Assembly (NCBI GenBank): GCA_010015675.1
Contig: ML977002.1
Location: 345,561 to 409,560 of the forward strand
DNA from: Byssothecium circinans
Lineage: Eukaryota > Ascomycota > Dothideomycetes > Pleosporales > Massarinaceae
Length of the DNA: 64,000 nt
Direction of reading: 5' to 3'
Under the pieces are notes generated by a model. It did not search any database, had not been told where the DNA came from, and was given only the letters and a program-made list of their open reading frames with translations. Position numbers and translations under genes: made by a program. Shown here piece by piece: positions 31,972 through 42,393 of the stretch; position 1 is the stretch's first letter, and each line of letters opens with the position of its first letter.

Positions 31972-34900
31972 ATGGGAGACCCTGAGATGGCGTCGAATCA
32001 ATGGATTCGAGACCAAGAGCTGAACCCGTCCTATCAGAGGAGCGAGCCTCCATCAAGTCCTCCTGCGCAAGCATTGCCTTCTCCAGAGCACCGAGCCGGC
32101 TTCTTCAGCACTCTAACTTTCCAATGGATCACCTCTTTGCTGCGCATAGGGATGCGTCGCCCGCTCCAGGTAAACGACATATGGGAGCTGGAATCGGAAT
32201 CTCCCAGACGAGTGCCTGCCATGAAAGCCAGACTCCTCACCGCGATTGAGGCGCGACGTCGTCAGCCGGGTCGTTATCCAGTGGTCGCCATGGCCCTCCA
32301 CGACACCTTTGCCCGCGAATTCGATATTGCTGGCGTTTTACAACTTTTTGCGGCCTGTTTGGCGATTCTGTGTCCTTTCGCCATCCGATTTCTCATCGAA
32401 TACGTCGCTGAGGCATGGGAGGCTCGCCACGATGATGGAAAGAAACCCCCCCTAGAGGAGGGCATTGGCTTGGTTTTGGGACTGAGTATGATGCTGCTGT
32501 GCCAGTCATTAAGTCTCAACCATGCCAAGTACCGAACCATGATGGTAGGCGCGCAAGCCCGCTCAGTTCTCACCAGTGTGATCTTCGACAAGGCCATTCG
32601 TCTCTCTGGTCGCGCCAAAGCTGGGGGGAACTCTGGAGCGCCTGCTGTCGAGCTTCCGGTAGATGTAGCCCCGGGAAGCGAAGAGGAGAAGCAACACTAC
32701 AAGAAACAGTTGGAATCCACCGCCGCAGCCATGGCGGCGGACGATCATACTGGATGGTCAAATGGCAAGATTGTGAACCTCATGTCGACAGACACTGCAC
32801 GACTAGAACAGGTAATGGGTGGCTTCCACCTAGTATGGACCACACCGGTTCAGATCCTCTTGGCCCTGGCGCTGCTCTGCATCAATGTTCAGTATAGTGC
32901 TGTGGTTGGCTTTGCTTTCCTCTGTGCAACAATACCCCTGCTCGGCTTCGCCACGAAATCGTTGGTCGCCCGTAGAAAAGCAGTCAACACCATCACTGAC
33001 CAACGCCTGAGCCTATTACAAGAAATGTTCTCGGCAGTGCGCTTTATTAAGTTCTCCGCTTGGGAGACGAGCTTCCTCGGACGAGTCAGCAGCATCCGGA
33101 ACCTCGAAATGAAGGGCACGAGGAGCATTCTTTCCACTATCAATTCCTTCACAGCGGGCTCGTACGTCACTCCCATAATTGCATCGATGCTCACCTTCGC
33201 CACGTACTCAGCAAGCCATCCTACTCCAAAACCGGCGGCCATCTTTTCATCGCTGGCGCTTTTCAATGCACTGCGCATTCCCCTCAACACGGCTACACCC
33301 CTTATCGGTTTCTTTGCCACAGCAAACCAGTCTCTCGTGCGGATACAAGAGTTCTTAGACGCAGAGGAAGTCGAAAACAGCGCAATACATGTTCCCGACG
33401 CTGCATATAGCATCGAAGTTCAAGACGCCAGTTTCACCTGGGAGCGGACCAGCGCTCGGACCGAGTCATCTTCGGAAGGGCTTTCACAAGCTCCAGACAA
33501 GCAAGTAGTCCAGGAAGAATGCACGGAGATTTTCGAAGACCAAGAGGATGTCAGCAGCAGCCAAGGCGGTAGCTTGTCTCAGGGGCGGCGCAGGGCGTCG
33601 GACGACCGCGGCCCATTTTGTTTGGAGCACATCTCTCTGACGTTGAGGCGAGGCGAACTCGTCGCCGTAATAGGATCCGTGGGATCCGGGAAAAGCTCGC
33701 TTCTTGCGGCTCTTGCTAGTGAGATGCGCCTTGTCAACGGCAACGTCTTCGTGGGTGACAACCGCACCGCGTATTGTCAACAGGTGGCCTGGATGCAGAA
33801 TGCAACGATCCGGGAGAACATTACCTTCGGCAGGGACTTTGACCCAATGCTATACGAGCGTGTTATTGAAGCTTGTGCCCTTCGTACGGACTTTGAAGCG
33901 CTGCCTTTTGGCGACCTGACCGAAATCGGCGAAAAGGGCATTACCCTGTCGGGAGGCCAGAAACAACGCCTTAGTATCGCTAGAGCTATATACTCGGATG
34001 CTGAGATAGTGATTCTGGACGATCCGCTCTCTGCGGTCGACGCGCACGTAGGAGGGCACATCATGAACCATGCCATCTGTGGCCTTCTTCGATCTAAGAC
34101 CCGTCTGCTTGCTACTCATCAGCTTCACGTGCTGTCCCAAGTCGATCGGGTTATCTGGATGCGAGATGGAACGATCCATAAGATTGCGACGTATCTAGAA
34201 CTCATCGAGAATGATGCCGATTTCCAAGAGTTGATGGACTCCACCTCGATGCAGGAACGGACAGTTGGCCAGGAGAAAACGCCACAATCCGAGATCAAGT
34301 CGGCCCAAGGTGTAGAATCGCAGACGGTAGCATTGATGCAGGACGAGGAACGCTCGGTCAAGCGTATCAGCTGGGACGTCTGGATCTCGTACTTGCGTGC
34401 TAGCGGATCACTTCTTTTCATCTTTACAATCCTTGGCCTGATCATCGCTTTACAGTGCGCCATGCTGGCATCTAGTATTTGGCTATCGTATTGGACGCGA
34501 GACGAGTGGCACATCTCCACTAGCCTCACCATGGGCGTATATGCCGCCATGGCTATCGTACAGGTTCCACTAGTATTCGCCATCGCCATCGCCATAGCGA
34601 AGTGCGGAATGAAAGCCAGCAAGCAAATGCACCAAAACGCTGTTCATCGACTTTTGGGAGCACCGATAGCCTTCTTCGATACGACGCCTCTCGGACGAAT
34701 TATGAATCGCTTTTCGAAGGACGTGGAGGTCATGGATAGTGGACTGGTCATCTCGATGCAAATGTTCCTACTCGCTGCGGCCATGGTGATCGGAATCTAT
34801 GCGTTGACAGTCGCCTATTACCACTGGTTTGGCGCAGTACTAGCTGTTCTGCTCGTCCTTTTCCTCTTGATAGCCCGCCAATACAGGTCTCCAGCGCGGG

Positions 34901-36168
34901 ACATTAAGCGCCTCGAAGCCGTCTTGCGAAGCGTCGTGGTTTCGCGATTTAGTGAGGCCCTCGGCGGAACGACCAGTATCCGGGCATACCAAATGGAAGG
35001 GAAGTTTTGCGAACGGCTTGATGCCTCGGTCGATGCTATGGACGCCGCCTACTACCTCACGATTGGGAGTCTACATTGGCTCTCTATTCGACTGGACGTC
35101 TTGGGATCAATTTCCGTGCTAGCTGTAGGCATCTTGGTCGTAACTTCGCAATTCGACATCCACCCTAGCGTCTCCGGCCTCGTACTGGCCTACATGGTAA
35201 CGGTCATGCAGATGATTCCGTGGATCGTGGTGCAATTTGCGGAAGTAGAAAACAACATGAATGCCACGGAGCGCATTCACCACTACGGTACGCAAATCGA
35301 ACAGGAAGAACAACAAATTGCGCCTCGAGAGGCGATGCGGCCCAGCTGGCCGGAGCGTGGCGAAATCCAATTCCATCAGGTCCAAATGCGCTACCGCGCT
35401 GAATTGCCGCTGGTCTTACTTGACTTGACGCTTCACATACGTCCTGGTGAACGGATTGGAATTGTGGGCCGGACTGGGGCTGGCAAATCCAGTATTCTGA
35501 CCGCGCTTTTCCGGCTGGCGGAGTACGACGGGAGAATTTGCATCGATGGAGTCGATATTGCAAAGATTGGTTTCCATGACCTGCGGTCGAAATTGACAAT
35601 CATCCCGCAGGATCCGACTCTGTTCCAGGGAAGCGTCCGGGACAACCTGGACCCGTACAACCAGCACTCTGATAACGAACTGTGGCGCGCATTACAGCAG
35701 GCTGGTCTCGTTAGCAGTGGAGGCCAGAAGCACGCCTATCCCGTCCAGCTCGACTCTGTGGTCGCGGTCGATGGACAGAACTTCTCTCTTGGACAACGAC
35801 AACTCGTCGCGCTCGCGAGAGCGCTGGTCCGAAACTCGCGAATTATCGTTTGCGATGAGGCCACATCAGCGGTAGACTTTGAAACGGATCGACAAGTGAC
35901 TGAAACAATTGCAAACTTGCAGGATAGGACTGTTTTATGCATTGCTCACCGTCTGAAAACCATTATTCACTATGATCGGGTTCTAGTCATGGATGCGGGA
36001 CGGATAGCGGAGCTGGATACGCCGTTGAACCTCTATGATAGGGAAGGTGGCATCTTCCGCAGCATGTGCGATAAAAGTAACATTAGTCGGGATGAGTTCC
36101 GAGGCAGCAACACGACGATGAAAGATACGGAAGTTGATGCTATAACCCTAGTGGAAAAGGCGAGATAG
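31972..36168 (+). CDS. ABC transporter, ABCC/MRP-type full exporter
   Basis: 1398 aa, intronless; start ATG 31972 (an upstream in-frame TTG at 31888 is ignored). Architecture TMD1-NBD1-TMD2-NBD2 without an N-terminal TMD0. NBD1 has Walker A GSVGSGKSS near residue 570, signature LSGGQKQR near 658 and Walker B ILDDPLSAVD, with Asp in place of the catalytic Glu as is normal in ABCC NBD1. NBD2 has GRTGAGKSS near 1165, signature SLGQRQ near 1272, and CDEATSAVD. ATHQLHVL and IAHRLKT are the switch histidines. Expected in the plasma or vacuolar membrane, exporting the cluster product or its conjugates. It ends 143 bp before a solo transposon terminus, at the apparent edge of the cluster. A single 4.2-kb exon contrasts with the intron-rich neighbours. 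Confidence 0.94.
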   Translation: MGDPEMASNQWIRDQELNPSYQRSEPPSSPPAQALPSPEHRAGFFSTLTFQWITSLLRIGMRRPLQVNDIWELESESPRRVPAMKARLLTAIEARRRQPGRYPVVAMALHDTFAREFDIAGVLQLFAACLAILCPFAIRFLIEYVAEAWEARHDDGKKPPLEEGIGLVLGLSMMLLCQSLSLNHAKYRTMMVGAQARSVLTSVIFDKAIRLSGRAKAGGNSGAPAVELPVDVAPGSEEEKQHYKKQLESTAAAMAADDHTGWSNGKIVNLMSTDTARLEQVMGGFHLVWTTPVQILLALALLCINVQYSAVVGFAFLCATIPLLGFATKSLVARRKAVNTITDQRLSLLQEMFSAVRFIKFSAWETSFLGRVSSIRNLEMKGTRSILSTINSFTAGSYVTPIIASMLTFATYSASHPTPKPAAIFSSLALFNALRIPLNTATPLIGFFATANQSLVRIQEFLDAEEVENSAIHVPDAAYSIEVQDASFTWERTSARTESSSEGLSQAPDKQVVQEECTEIFEDQEDVSSSQGGSLSQGRRRASDDRGPFCLEHISLTLRRGELVAVIGSVGSGKSSLLAALASEMRLVNGNVFVGDNRTAYCQQVAWMQNATIRENITFGRDFDPMLYERVIEACALRTDFEALPFGDLTEIGEKGITLSGGQKQRLSIARAIYSDAEIVILDDPLSAVDAHVGGHIMNHAICGLLRSKTRLLATHQLHVLSQVDRVIWMRDGTIHKIATYLELIENDADFQELMDSTSMQERTVGQEKTPQSEIKSAQGVESQTVALMQDEERSVKRISWDVWISYLRASGSLLFIFTILGLIIALQCAMLASSIWLSYWTRDEWHISTSLTMGVYAAMAIVQVPLVFAIAIAIAKCGMKASKQMHQNAVHRLLGAPIAFFDTTPLGRIMNRFSKDVEVMDSGLVISMQMFLLAAAMVIGIYALTVAYYHWFGAVLAVLLVLFLLIARQYRSPARDIKRLEAVLRSVVVSRFSEALGGTTSIRAYQMEGKFCERLDASVDAMDAAYYLTIGSLHWLSIRLDVLGSISVLAVGILVVTSQFDIHPSVSGLVLAYMVTVMQMIPWIVVQFAEVENNMNATERIHHYGTQIEQEEQQIAPREAMRPSWPERGEIQFHQVQMRYRAELPLVLLDLTLHIRPGERIGIVGRTGAGKSSILTALFRLAEYDGRICIDGVDIAKIGFHDLRSKLTIIPQDPTLFQGSVRDNLDPYNQHSDNELWRALQQAGLVSSGGQKHAYPVQLDSVVAVDGQNFSLGQRQLVALARALVRNSRIIVCDEATSAVDFETDRQVTETIANLQDRTVLCIAHRLKTIIHYDRVLVMDAGRIAELDTPLNLYDREGGIFRSMCDKSNISRDEFRGSNTTMKDTEVDAITLVEKAR

Positions 36169-36310
36169 AGAGGCGGCATAAGGAGTCCAATCTGCCAAGC
36201 TTTCGCACTTGTCTTTGGTCGCGATGTGGGGTACCCTTCAATCAAATATCAGTACCTATTTTATTAGTTGCGCCAAATGTTTCCTAACTAGAAGATCTTG
36301 CAGGCGTGGG

Positions 36311-36346
36311 TTTAAGTAGTTGGCCGCTTCGGTGGTGCTTGACGTT
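36311..36346. mobile_element. Solo terminus of the 1.07-kb TIR transposon family
   Basis: TTTAAGTAGTTGGCCGCTTC followed by GGTGGTGCTTGACGTTA matches the end of the copies in the first 5.5 kb (GTGGCCGTCTCGGTGG...ACGT-TA). It retains the GC-rich, unmutated form. Only one terminus is present. It lies just past the ABCC gene and before a broken gene fragment. Confidence 0.65.
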
Positions 36347-36396
36347 ATATCTTACTTGCTTCTTAAAATAACTCACACGCGGGTCGCGCACAAGGT

Positions 36397-36828
36397 GTGA
36401 GCTCCAAATTGCTCAAGAAATCGGCCTCGATTGAGCTCTGGGTTGGATTGCCCACAGAACGCAAGCAGGAGAATTACAGGCGGCGTCTTCAGGCGATGAC
36501 ACCAGCTGAGGTTGCCTACACCACTTACCGCGACGTGCACACCATATACAACCTCGTTCGCTCTCTACTCGGCACGAAGCATACCCTCAAAGTTTCTGGG
36601 AGGATGGACAATAGCCCGGATATTCGCTGGAAGATGCTCAATTGACGCCGGCGGCCTTTGGAAAGAAGCATAAGGACACGATCCTTGAGGTGAGTTCCAC
36701 TCGACTATGTACAAGTCACATACTAATCAAAGCAGCGATACTTCGAAGAGTGCGGACCCTGTCGGAGCAAGAAACCGGCGCCAAAGATACGTACTGAGGA
36801 GAACATCAAGGTTCCTCTAATCTATTGA
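36397..36828 (+). pseudogene. Broken gene fragment, unknown family
   Basis: An open frame (ending 36645) without an ATG encodes LWVGLPTERKQENYRRRLQ and TPAEVAYTTYRDVHTIYNLV. Directly after it a shifted frame encodes LTPAAFGKKHKDTILE; a plausible intron (GTGAGT donor at about 36690, acceptor at about 36735) leads to RYFEECGPCRSKKPAPK and a stop near 36828. The change of frame near 36640 and the missing start suggest a truncated, frame-damaged gene. I do not recognise the family. A poorly modelled small real gene is the alternative. Confidence 0.35.
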
Positions 36829-37122
36829 GCATCTGTCCGATGAAGTACCCCGACCAACGCATACGTTCTAGTTCGCGTGAAGGATTGATCTAGTCTTGGT
36901 GTACACGACTGGTGGGGATTACTGTACGATAGTTGAAGACTAGGCAGGGTGGTTCTGCGTCGGGATAATGATACCCCGAAGATCTGGAGACGATGGTTCC
37001 GAGCCAATGATGCACACTTCGCGTTTCCGAGCCATGGGGAGTGCAATATGGGGAGGGATTGGTTATTATGTCAATGGGCGTCGATATCGAGCGCACACGA
37101 AATACATCACAAAACTTTCAAC
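36829..37122. other. Upstream region of the GH28 gene
   Basis: About 290 bp between the broken fragment and the GH28 start. No motif was recognised. Confidence 0.4.
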
Positions 37123-38515
37123 ATGCGTGTTTTCTCGATTCTTCCTTTCGTTGCCCTAGCAACTGCTGGCACTGCGCCGTCTACTTATGAGAATAGGACA
37201 TGTACAGTCAAAGCGAGTGGCACTAATGAGACGGACGATGCGCCTGCCATACGTTCAGCATTCGCGCAATGCGGTCGTGGCGGCAAAATCGTCTTTTCGC
37301 CGACAACCTACCACGTTAACTCCATCCTGAACATCTCTGGTCTCGAAAACGTCGACATTGACATCCAAGGCAAGCTACTCGTGAGTATCCTCATCTACTT
37401 ATCTAACCCTCTAGCAATTCCTAACTTCACCAACAGTGGAGCACCGACATCAATTACTGGCTCAATGCATCGATCCCGGTGGGATATCAAAACCAATCGA
37501 CCGCTTTCAAACTCTCAGGGAACAATGTCCGCATCAAAGGCCACGGTGTGGGGACTCTTGACGGAAACGGCGACTACTGGTATCAGTGGATCAGGAAGCA
37601 GCCCAACACCTCCAATTACCCCGGACGACCGCACCAAATCACTTTCGACGGTCTGACAAACTCCATCATCAAAGGTGTGAACTTCATCCGGAGCCAGATG
37701 TGGACCATGAGCATCATCCGCTCTCACCATAACACATTCGAGGACATCTTCATCAACAACACCGGGAACATAGTATCGAGCTGTAAGTCGCAAGTCCAGT
37801 CCTAGATTGCAATGAATCTATCACTGATACGAAAGAAAAAGCAAACACCGACGGCGCCGACACCTTCTTCTCTTCCTCCATCCTCTTCCGCAACTGGACC
37901 GTCTACAACGGCGACGACAGCATCTCCTTCAAAGCAAATAGCACTAACATAACCCTCCTCAACTCCTACTTCTCAGGCGGTCTCGGCATCGCCATCGGCT
38001 CAATCGGCCAATACAACGGCGCCTTCGAAACCGTCGAGAACATCTTCGCGGAAAATATAACCTTCCACAACACACTGCACGCCTTCTACGTGAAGACGTG
38101 GACAAATGATCAAAACGGGTATCCACCCAATGGCGGCGGAGGAGGCCTCGGATACGCACAAAATATGCGCTTGAAGAACTTGACTACGAGTGAGCTGAGG
38201 GGTGCGGCGGTTAGTGTTAGTCAGTGTACGAGGTTTTCGGGTGCGCCGGGTGTGGGGAACTGCACGAATAGTCAGTTTCAGATTAGAGATGTGGTGATTG
38301 ATGGGCTGAGGGGGACGACCAAGGATAAGAGGGTTGTGAGCTTGCAGTGTAGTGCTGTTAAGCCTTGTACGGATATCGAGTTGGAGGGGGTGGATTTGAA
38401 GTTGATGAATGGGACGGTGGCGCCGGATTATTTGTGTGGGAATGTGGTTGGAGCCAAGGGGTGGGAGTGTACAGGGAAGGCTTGTGAGGGAGGGAGTGCG
38501 ACGGGTGGATGTTGA
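37123..38515 (+). CDS. Secreted glycoside hydrolase family 28 (pectin-type)
   Basis: 425 aa from exons 37123-37380, 37437-37782 and 37842-38515. Signal peptide of about 18 residues (MRVFSILPFVALATAG). It is a right-handed beta-helix enzyme of GH28 (PF00295) cleaving galacturonan or rhamnogalacturonan in plant cell walls. Motifs: NTDGAD (created by the second splice), GDDSISFK with two catalytic Asp residues, and GGLGIAIGSIGQY where endo-polygalacturonases have GHGxSxGS. The usual RIK is replaced by VKTWTND..YPPNGGGG. These changes are closer to exo-acting rhamnogalacturonan or exo-polygalacturonase subfamilies than to endo-polygalacturonase. Several N-glycosylation sequons and paired cysteines fit secretion. 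Lies just outside the polyketide cluster and is unlikely to be part of it. Confidence 0.88.
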
Positions 38516-39025
38516 TGTTGGCTTCGTTGAATGCCTCGTTTTCTCGCTGTAGAGACGGTCCGCAGGCAACTCTACTGAAATGACATACCCAAGCGAGTCT
38601 TGCGTAGTATCTTCTTTCCTTTGACTCTTGTCTCAGCTTGCAAATATGCTATCGTGTCGCATTGTTTGTAGTGCTGCTCACCCAAATATTTTCATGGTAA
38701 ATCTTGTCTGAGCGAATTATCTGTAACATGCAAGAGCTAATTTTCTTTTCCTTCATCATTCTATACCCATAGTCATACCTCATCTATAATGTTCTTTACT
38801 TGAACTAGGAATCATCTAGGACGAGCCATTCGCAAACGCCCGATCGAAGCTCCTCAAACAACGCAAGTCCTTTTCCTACGCTAGCAACACGCTTTACCCT
38901 ATTCGGAACTGTCTACTACCTATAAATAACCCACTAGTCAAGGCCATCACCAGCACACACACAATTTGGCCCTCGCACAACGGCCACGCAACTGAACCTC
39001 AAGCTCCCCACCAACGTCTCCTACC
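38516..39025. other. Intergenic region, nothing recognised
   Basis: 510 bp, AT-rich near 38640-38800. It contains the GH28 3' UTR and the promoter of the next gene. No structure was noticed. Confidence 0.45.
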
Positions 39026-40386
39026 ATGTCAGCAGCTGGTGCACCGCCGCTTCTCGGGTTCGCAAAAAGTGAGAGCAAGCCCGCATCAGCCCATGACGCG
39101 AATAGTCACCCCATAGAGTCATCCTTCCCGAGAGCCATCGCCGGCATGATAAAATACCACCGCACCAAAGGGCTTGCACTCGCCCAAGTAGCGAAGAAGC
39201 TCTTCGAGCAAGAAAAGATTCTCAGAAAGAAGCGTCAAAGAAGATCAATACGAATGGAAAAAAGGCACGATAGACACCCCAGGCCCCTATCCAAACCGCC
39301 GGCCCCCAAATAAGTCCTTTGAAGAGAAGCTCCAAGCACTGGATAAAGTAGGCGATGAGTATTATGAAGAAGATATCGCTCTCTGTGAGAAAAAAATGAC
39401 GTGTGAGAACGCAGCTAGCGTGCATATCGGGATGTACAGCAATGCTGCGTGCCAGTCATTGTGGAATATGGTGGAAGAGCGCTTGCCGCAAGAGTTGCGG
39501 GATGAGGTGTATAAGCATTTTCATCTCCGCAGGTGGGAGCGCCGCGTCAGTGTTTCTTGGTGCAGACACCTGAAGGATCGTACCTGGATCGGAAGCCAGG
39601 CGCAGGACGTCTCGTCTAATCTATCCATTATTTTTCCGAACGAGCAATGCTGCGGTGAGGAAATAACTGCCCAGGTGGTGCAGAGCTGGTATTTCCATTC
39701 GGAGTTTGTGCTCAGGGAGGATAGCTTGCTTCATGGATTTCTGAACATGGATTACTTCGGCAACGGCATGTCTCCCAAGGACTATATTAGAGACATACAG
39801 GTGTGGCTGCCAAAGGATGATTACACCACGATTGGTCGCCCTGATGGGCTGCTGGCAAATCTCGAAGGCCTGTTCCAGCTCAAGAATAAAGCAGCGACAA
39901 TCACAATCCTCGTCAATGTAGGCCGTTGGGACGTTCCCTATGGCAGCCTTTCACTTGGTGGAGTGATTGGTATCGAGCAAAATGCTCACGTGCCTGCAAA
40001 GATGAACCCAATCACCCCAGGTATCCTCAGGCTCACATTCGGCCTCCTCTCGAAGCTCAAAGAGCGTGGACATACTGTCAAGATGATACTGGTTGTGGAC
40101 CCTCACCCATACATCCCTCAACCATACAAGCTTCCGGCAGAGCCAAACATTTACCTGTCTTCTGACAAGGGCGAGTTCTCGGTGGAGGCGTGGTGGGAAG
40201 AGTATAAGCAACAGAAGAAGGTGAGTTGTTCCGCTTATAATTTTTTATTGTGAGCTGATTAACGAACAGGCTTATGCTATCAAGATGAGGACGATTGATT
40301 TGCTCGATGAGAAGGAACGCGAAGAGCTCGCACAGGCACTTCTGGTGGACGGGGAGAGCATCGATAGTATCTTCTCGCCCGGCTAA
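39026..40386 (+). CDS. Conserved-looking hypothetical protein
   Basis: Proposed 384 aa from exons 39026-39068, 39226-40220 and 40270-40386. The 157-nt first intron (GTGAGA donor, TTCTCAG acceptor) is proposed because the ATG frame at 39026 and the main frame differ; it joins MSAAGAPPLLGFAK to RSVKEDQYEWKKG in phase. If it is wrong, a start at 39396 would give 313 aa. The last intron (40221-40269) has a GTGAGT donor. The segment LPQELRDEVYKHFHLRRWERR is like the F-box-like opening of many uncharacterised Dothideomycete proteins. The rest has mixed alpha/beta character and no catalytic motif I recognise. No signal or membrane segment is present. Function unknown. Confidence 0.6.
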
Positions 40387-40581
40387 ACGAAGTAGTACCG
40401 GCGTTGCAAGTGTTCCTGCCACTTTTCATAGTTTGGGATAGGAGCGGGAGGCAATTAGCATGGTGGAATGAAGTGAGCAGGTGAATAGAAAGGTGAAAAG
40501 GGATAGAATGGCGTCATCAGGGTCCAAGCTTCGGAATCAACTGCCCCGCTTCCGAGAAAAGATTCTGTCTGTCAAGTCTCA

Positions 40582-41613
40582 ATGCTGAAGAAGTTCCTTC
40601 TCCTCCGCTCAATAATCTCATATCGCCGACTACCTCTGACATTCTCGCGCTCAGTGAGCATCCCATACCGCAGAATGGCTGGCGTCCCTTCCACCTACGA
40701 GGGAGCAGTACGCATCGCCGTAATTGGCGGCACCGGTATCCAGTCACTACCTGGCTTTACGCTCGCTGCGACCCTCGACGTCGACACGCCATGGGGCAAG
40801 CCGTCATCCCCAATCTCCATCCTCCAGCACCCCTCGCCGACCACGGGAAAACCCATTCCGATCGCCTTTCTCTCGCGCCACGGCCTCCATCATGAGCTCG
40901 CACCTCACGAAGTCAAGAACCGCGCCAACATCGCTGCATTGAGGCACATCGGTGTGCGCACCATCATCGCCTTCTCGGCTGTCGGCTCGCTGCAGGAGGA
41001 GATCCGGCCACGCGACTTTGTGCTGCCCGACCAGATCATCGACCGCACCAAGGGCATCCGACCCTTCACCTTCTTCGAGAACGGTATGGTGGGGCACGTG
41101 GGCTTTGGCGACCCTTTTGACCCAAAGTTGGCGAAGATCGTGAGCCGTTGTGGACACTCGCTAGAGGGGGAGGGAGTCACTCTACACGACAAGGGACTTT
41201 TGGTTTGCATGGAGGGGCCGCAGTTCTCTACGCGTGCAGAGTCGAACCTCTACCGGTCGTGGGGAGGTTCTGTCATCAATATGTCTGCCCTGCCTGAAGC
41301 TAAGCTCGCCCGTGAAGCGGAGATCGGATACCAGATGATTTGCATGGCCACCGACTACGACTGCTGGCGGGGCGGCTCGGATGAGGATGTCAATGTGGAA
41401 ATGGTCATGGCACACATGAAAGCCAACGCAGACAACGCCCGGAGATTCGTAGGTGCTGTGCTAGATGAGCTGAGTAAAGAGGAACACGGCGAGCAGGTCC
41501 TTGCGAAGCATTTGGAAGGGCAGATGCGCTTCGCAGGCGCAATGACACACAAGGAGGCTCGCGGCGAGGTGGAGAAGAAGCTGCAGTGGCTATTCCCCGG
41601 CTACTTTGACTGA
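40582..41613 (+). CDS. MEU1: S-methyl-5'-thioadenosine phosphorylase
   Basis: 343 aa, intronless. Phosphorolysis of methylthioadenosine from polyamine synthesis to adenine and methylthioribose-1-phosphate, the first step of methionine salvage. PNP/MTAP family 2: IAVIGGTGIQ near residue 45 (phosphate loop), FLSRHG, ALRHIGVRTIIAFSAVGSL, DQIIDRTKGIRPFTFF, CMEGPQFSTRAE, VINMSALPEAKLAREAEIGY and MATDYDCW, all family signatures. The first 31 residues are basic and Ser-rich (LKKFLLLRS..YRRLPLTFSRS), unlike the usual cytosolic enzyme, whose typical start would be the second Met at 40675 (MAGVPSTYEG). Alternative starts could give a mitochondrial and a cytosolic form; this is inferred. A housekeeping gene unrelated to its neighbours. 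Confidence 0.93.
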   Translation: MLKKFLLLRSIISYRRLPLTFSRSVSIPYRRMAGVPSTYEGAVRIAVIGGTGIQSLPGFTLAATLDVDTPWGKPSSPISILQHPSPTTGKPIPIAFLSRHGLHHELAPHEVKNRANIAALRHIGVRTIIAFSAVGSLQEEIRPRDFVLPDQIIDRTKGIRPFTFFENGMVGHVGFGDPFDPKLAKIVSRCGHSLEGEGVTLHDKGLLVCMEGPQFSTRAESNLYRSWGGSVINMSALPEAKLAREAEIGYQMICMATDYDCWRGGSDEDVNVEMVMAHMKANADNARRFVGAVLDELSKEEHGEQVLAKHLEGQMRFAGAMTHKEARGEVEKKLQWLFPGYFD

Positions 41614-42393
41614 GTGCTCTTGGAAAATAAAGTTCAAACTTGACTGTAGATCTCCAAAGGTATCAATTACCGATCCCACTTGCAGATTGCGGCATGGAAG
41701 CGGCAGTCAAAGCTATGGCAAACGTTACCAGACTTTTGACGCGTACGCTTGGTCATGACCACCCAATGCGGCAGGTCTGCGAAAAGCAACCACGCAAAGA
41801 TCCCATTAATCCACGTGTTTAGCAATTATCTGCGGCAGCTATCAGTGCAGAAATGCGTGCGGAGAAAAGCCATTGCGCACCCGTTCACTCGCACCTGCCT
41901 CATCGCGTTAGCAACGGCTCGTCTATCGCTCTCCGCATCTCCGCAAAAAACTCATGTCGTCACCTACAAACACCGCCTTTAAACGTCCCCTTATACACAA
42001 GATTACGGCTTGCTAACCACCCGAATGCAACGTGGACATGTTTGTTTCACGTAAAGATGACCAGCGTGGCAGGTGCTACACATCATTGACTGGTGCTGTA
42101 TGATGAGCTTGTTCGTTTCCATTTCTTTATGGAGTTAGATGTGTGCATGGCCAGGCCACAAAACATCTTATCGCAGACTGTATGAGGAGATCGGCACCGG
42201 AGCTTCCGCGGGCACGACGGACAGGTACTGTGAAGTATCCCTGGGAATGAAGTATCCTTGCGTTAGCAGTAGGGGCCCCGGTCTCGCAGCCACCTCACAT
42301 TTCGACGCTTATAAGTATGGGGCGCTCACTCCAGGTTTTCGGGCATTGCGCCAAAGGTCCTTCAGGTTTTCGTTTCTTGTCCTTACCGTCACC
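41614..42393. other. Intergenic region, nothing recognised
   Basis: 780 bp between the MTA phosphorylase stop and the amidase start. It holds the amidase promoter. An in-frame TTG/ATG-led extension from 42139 precedes the chosen amidase start but lacks a signal-like beginning. Confidence 0.45.
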
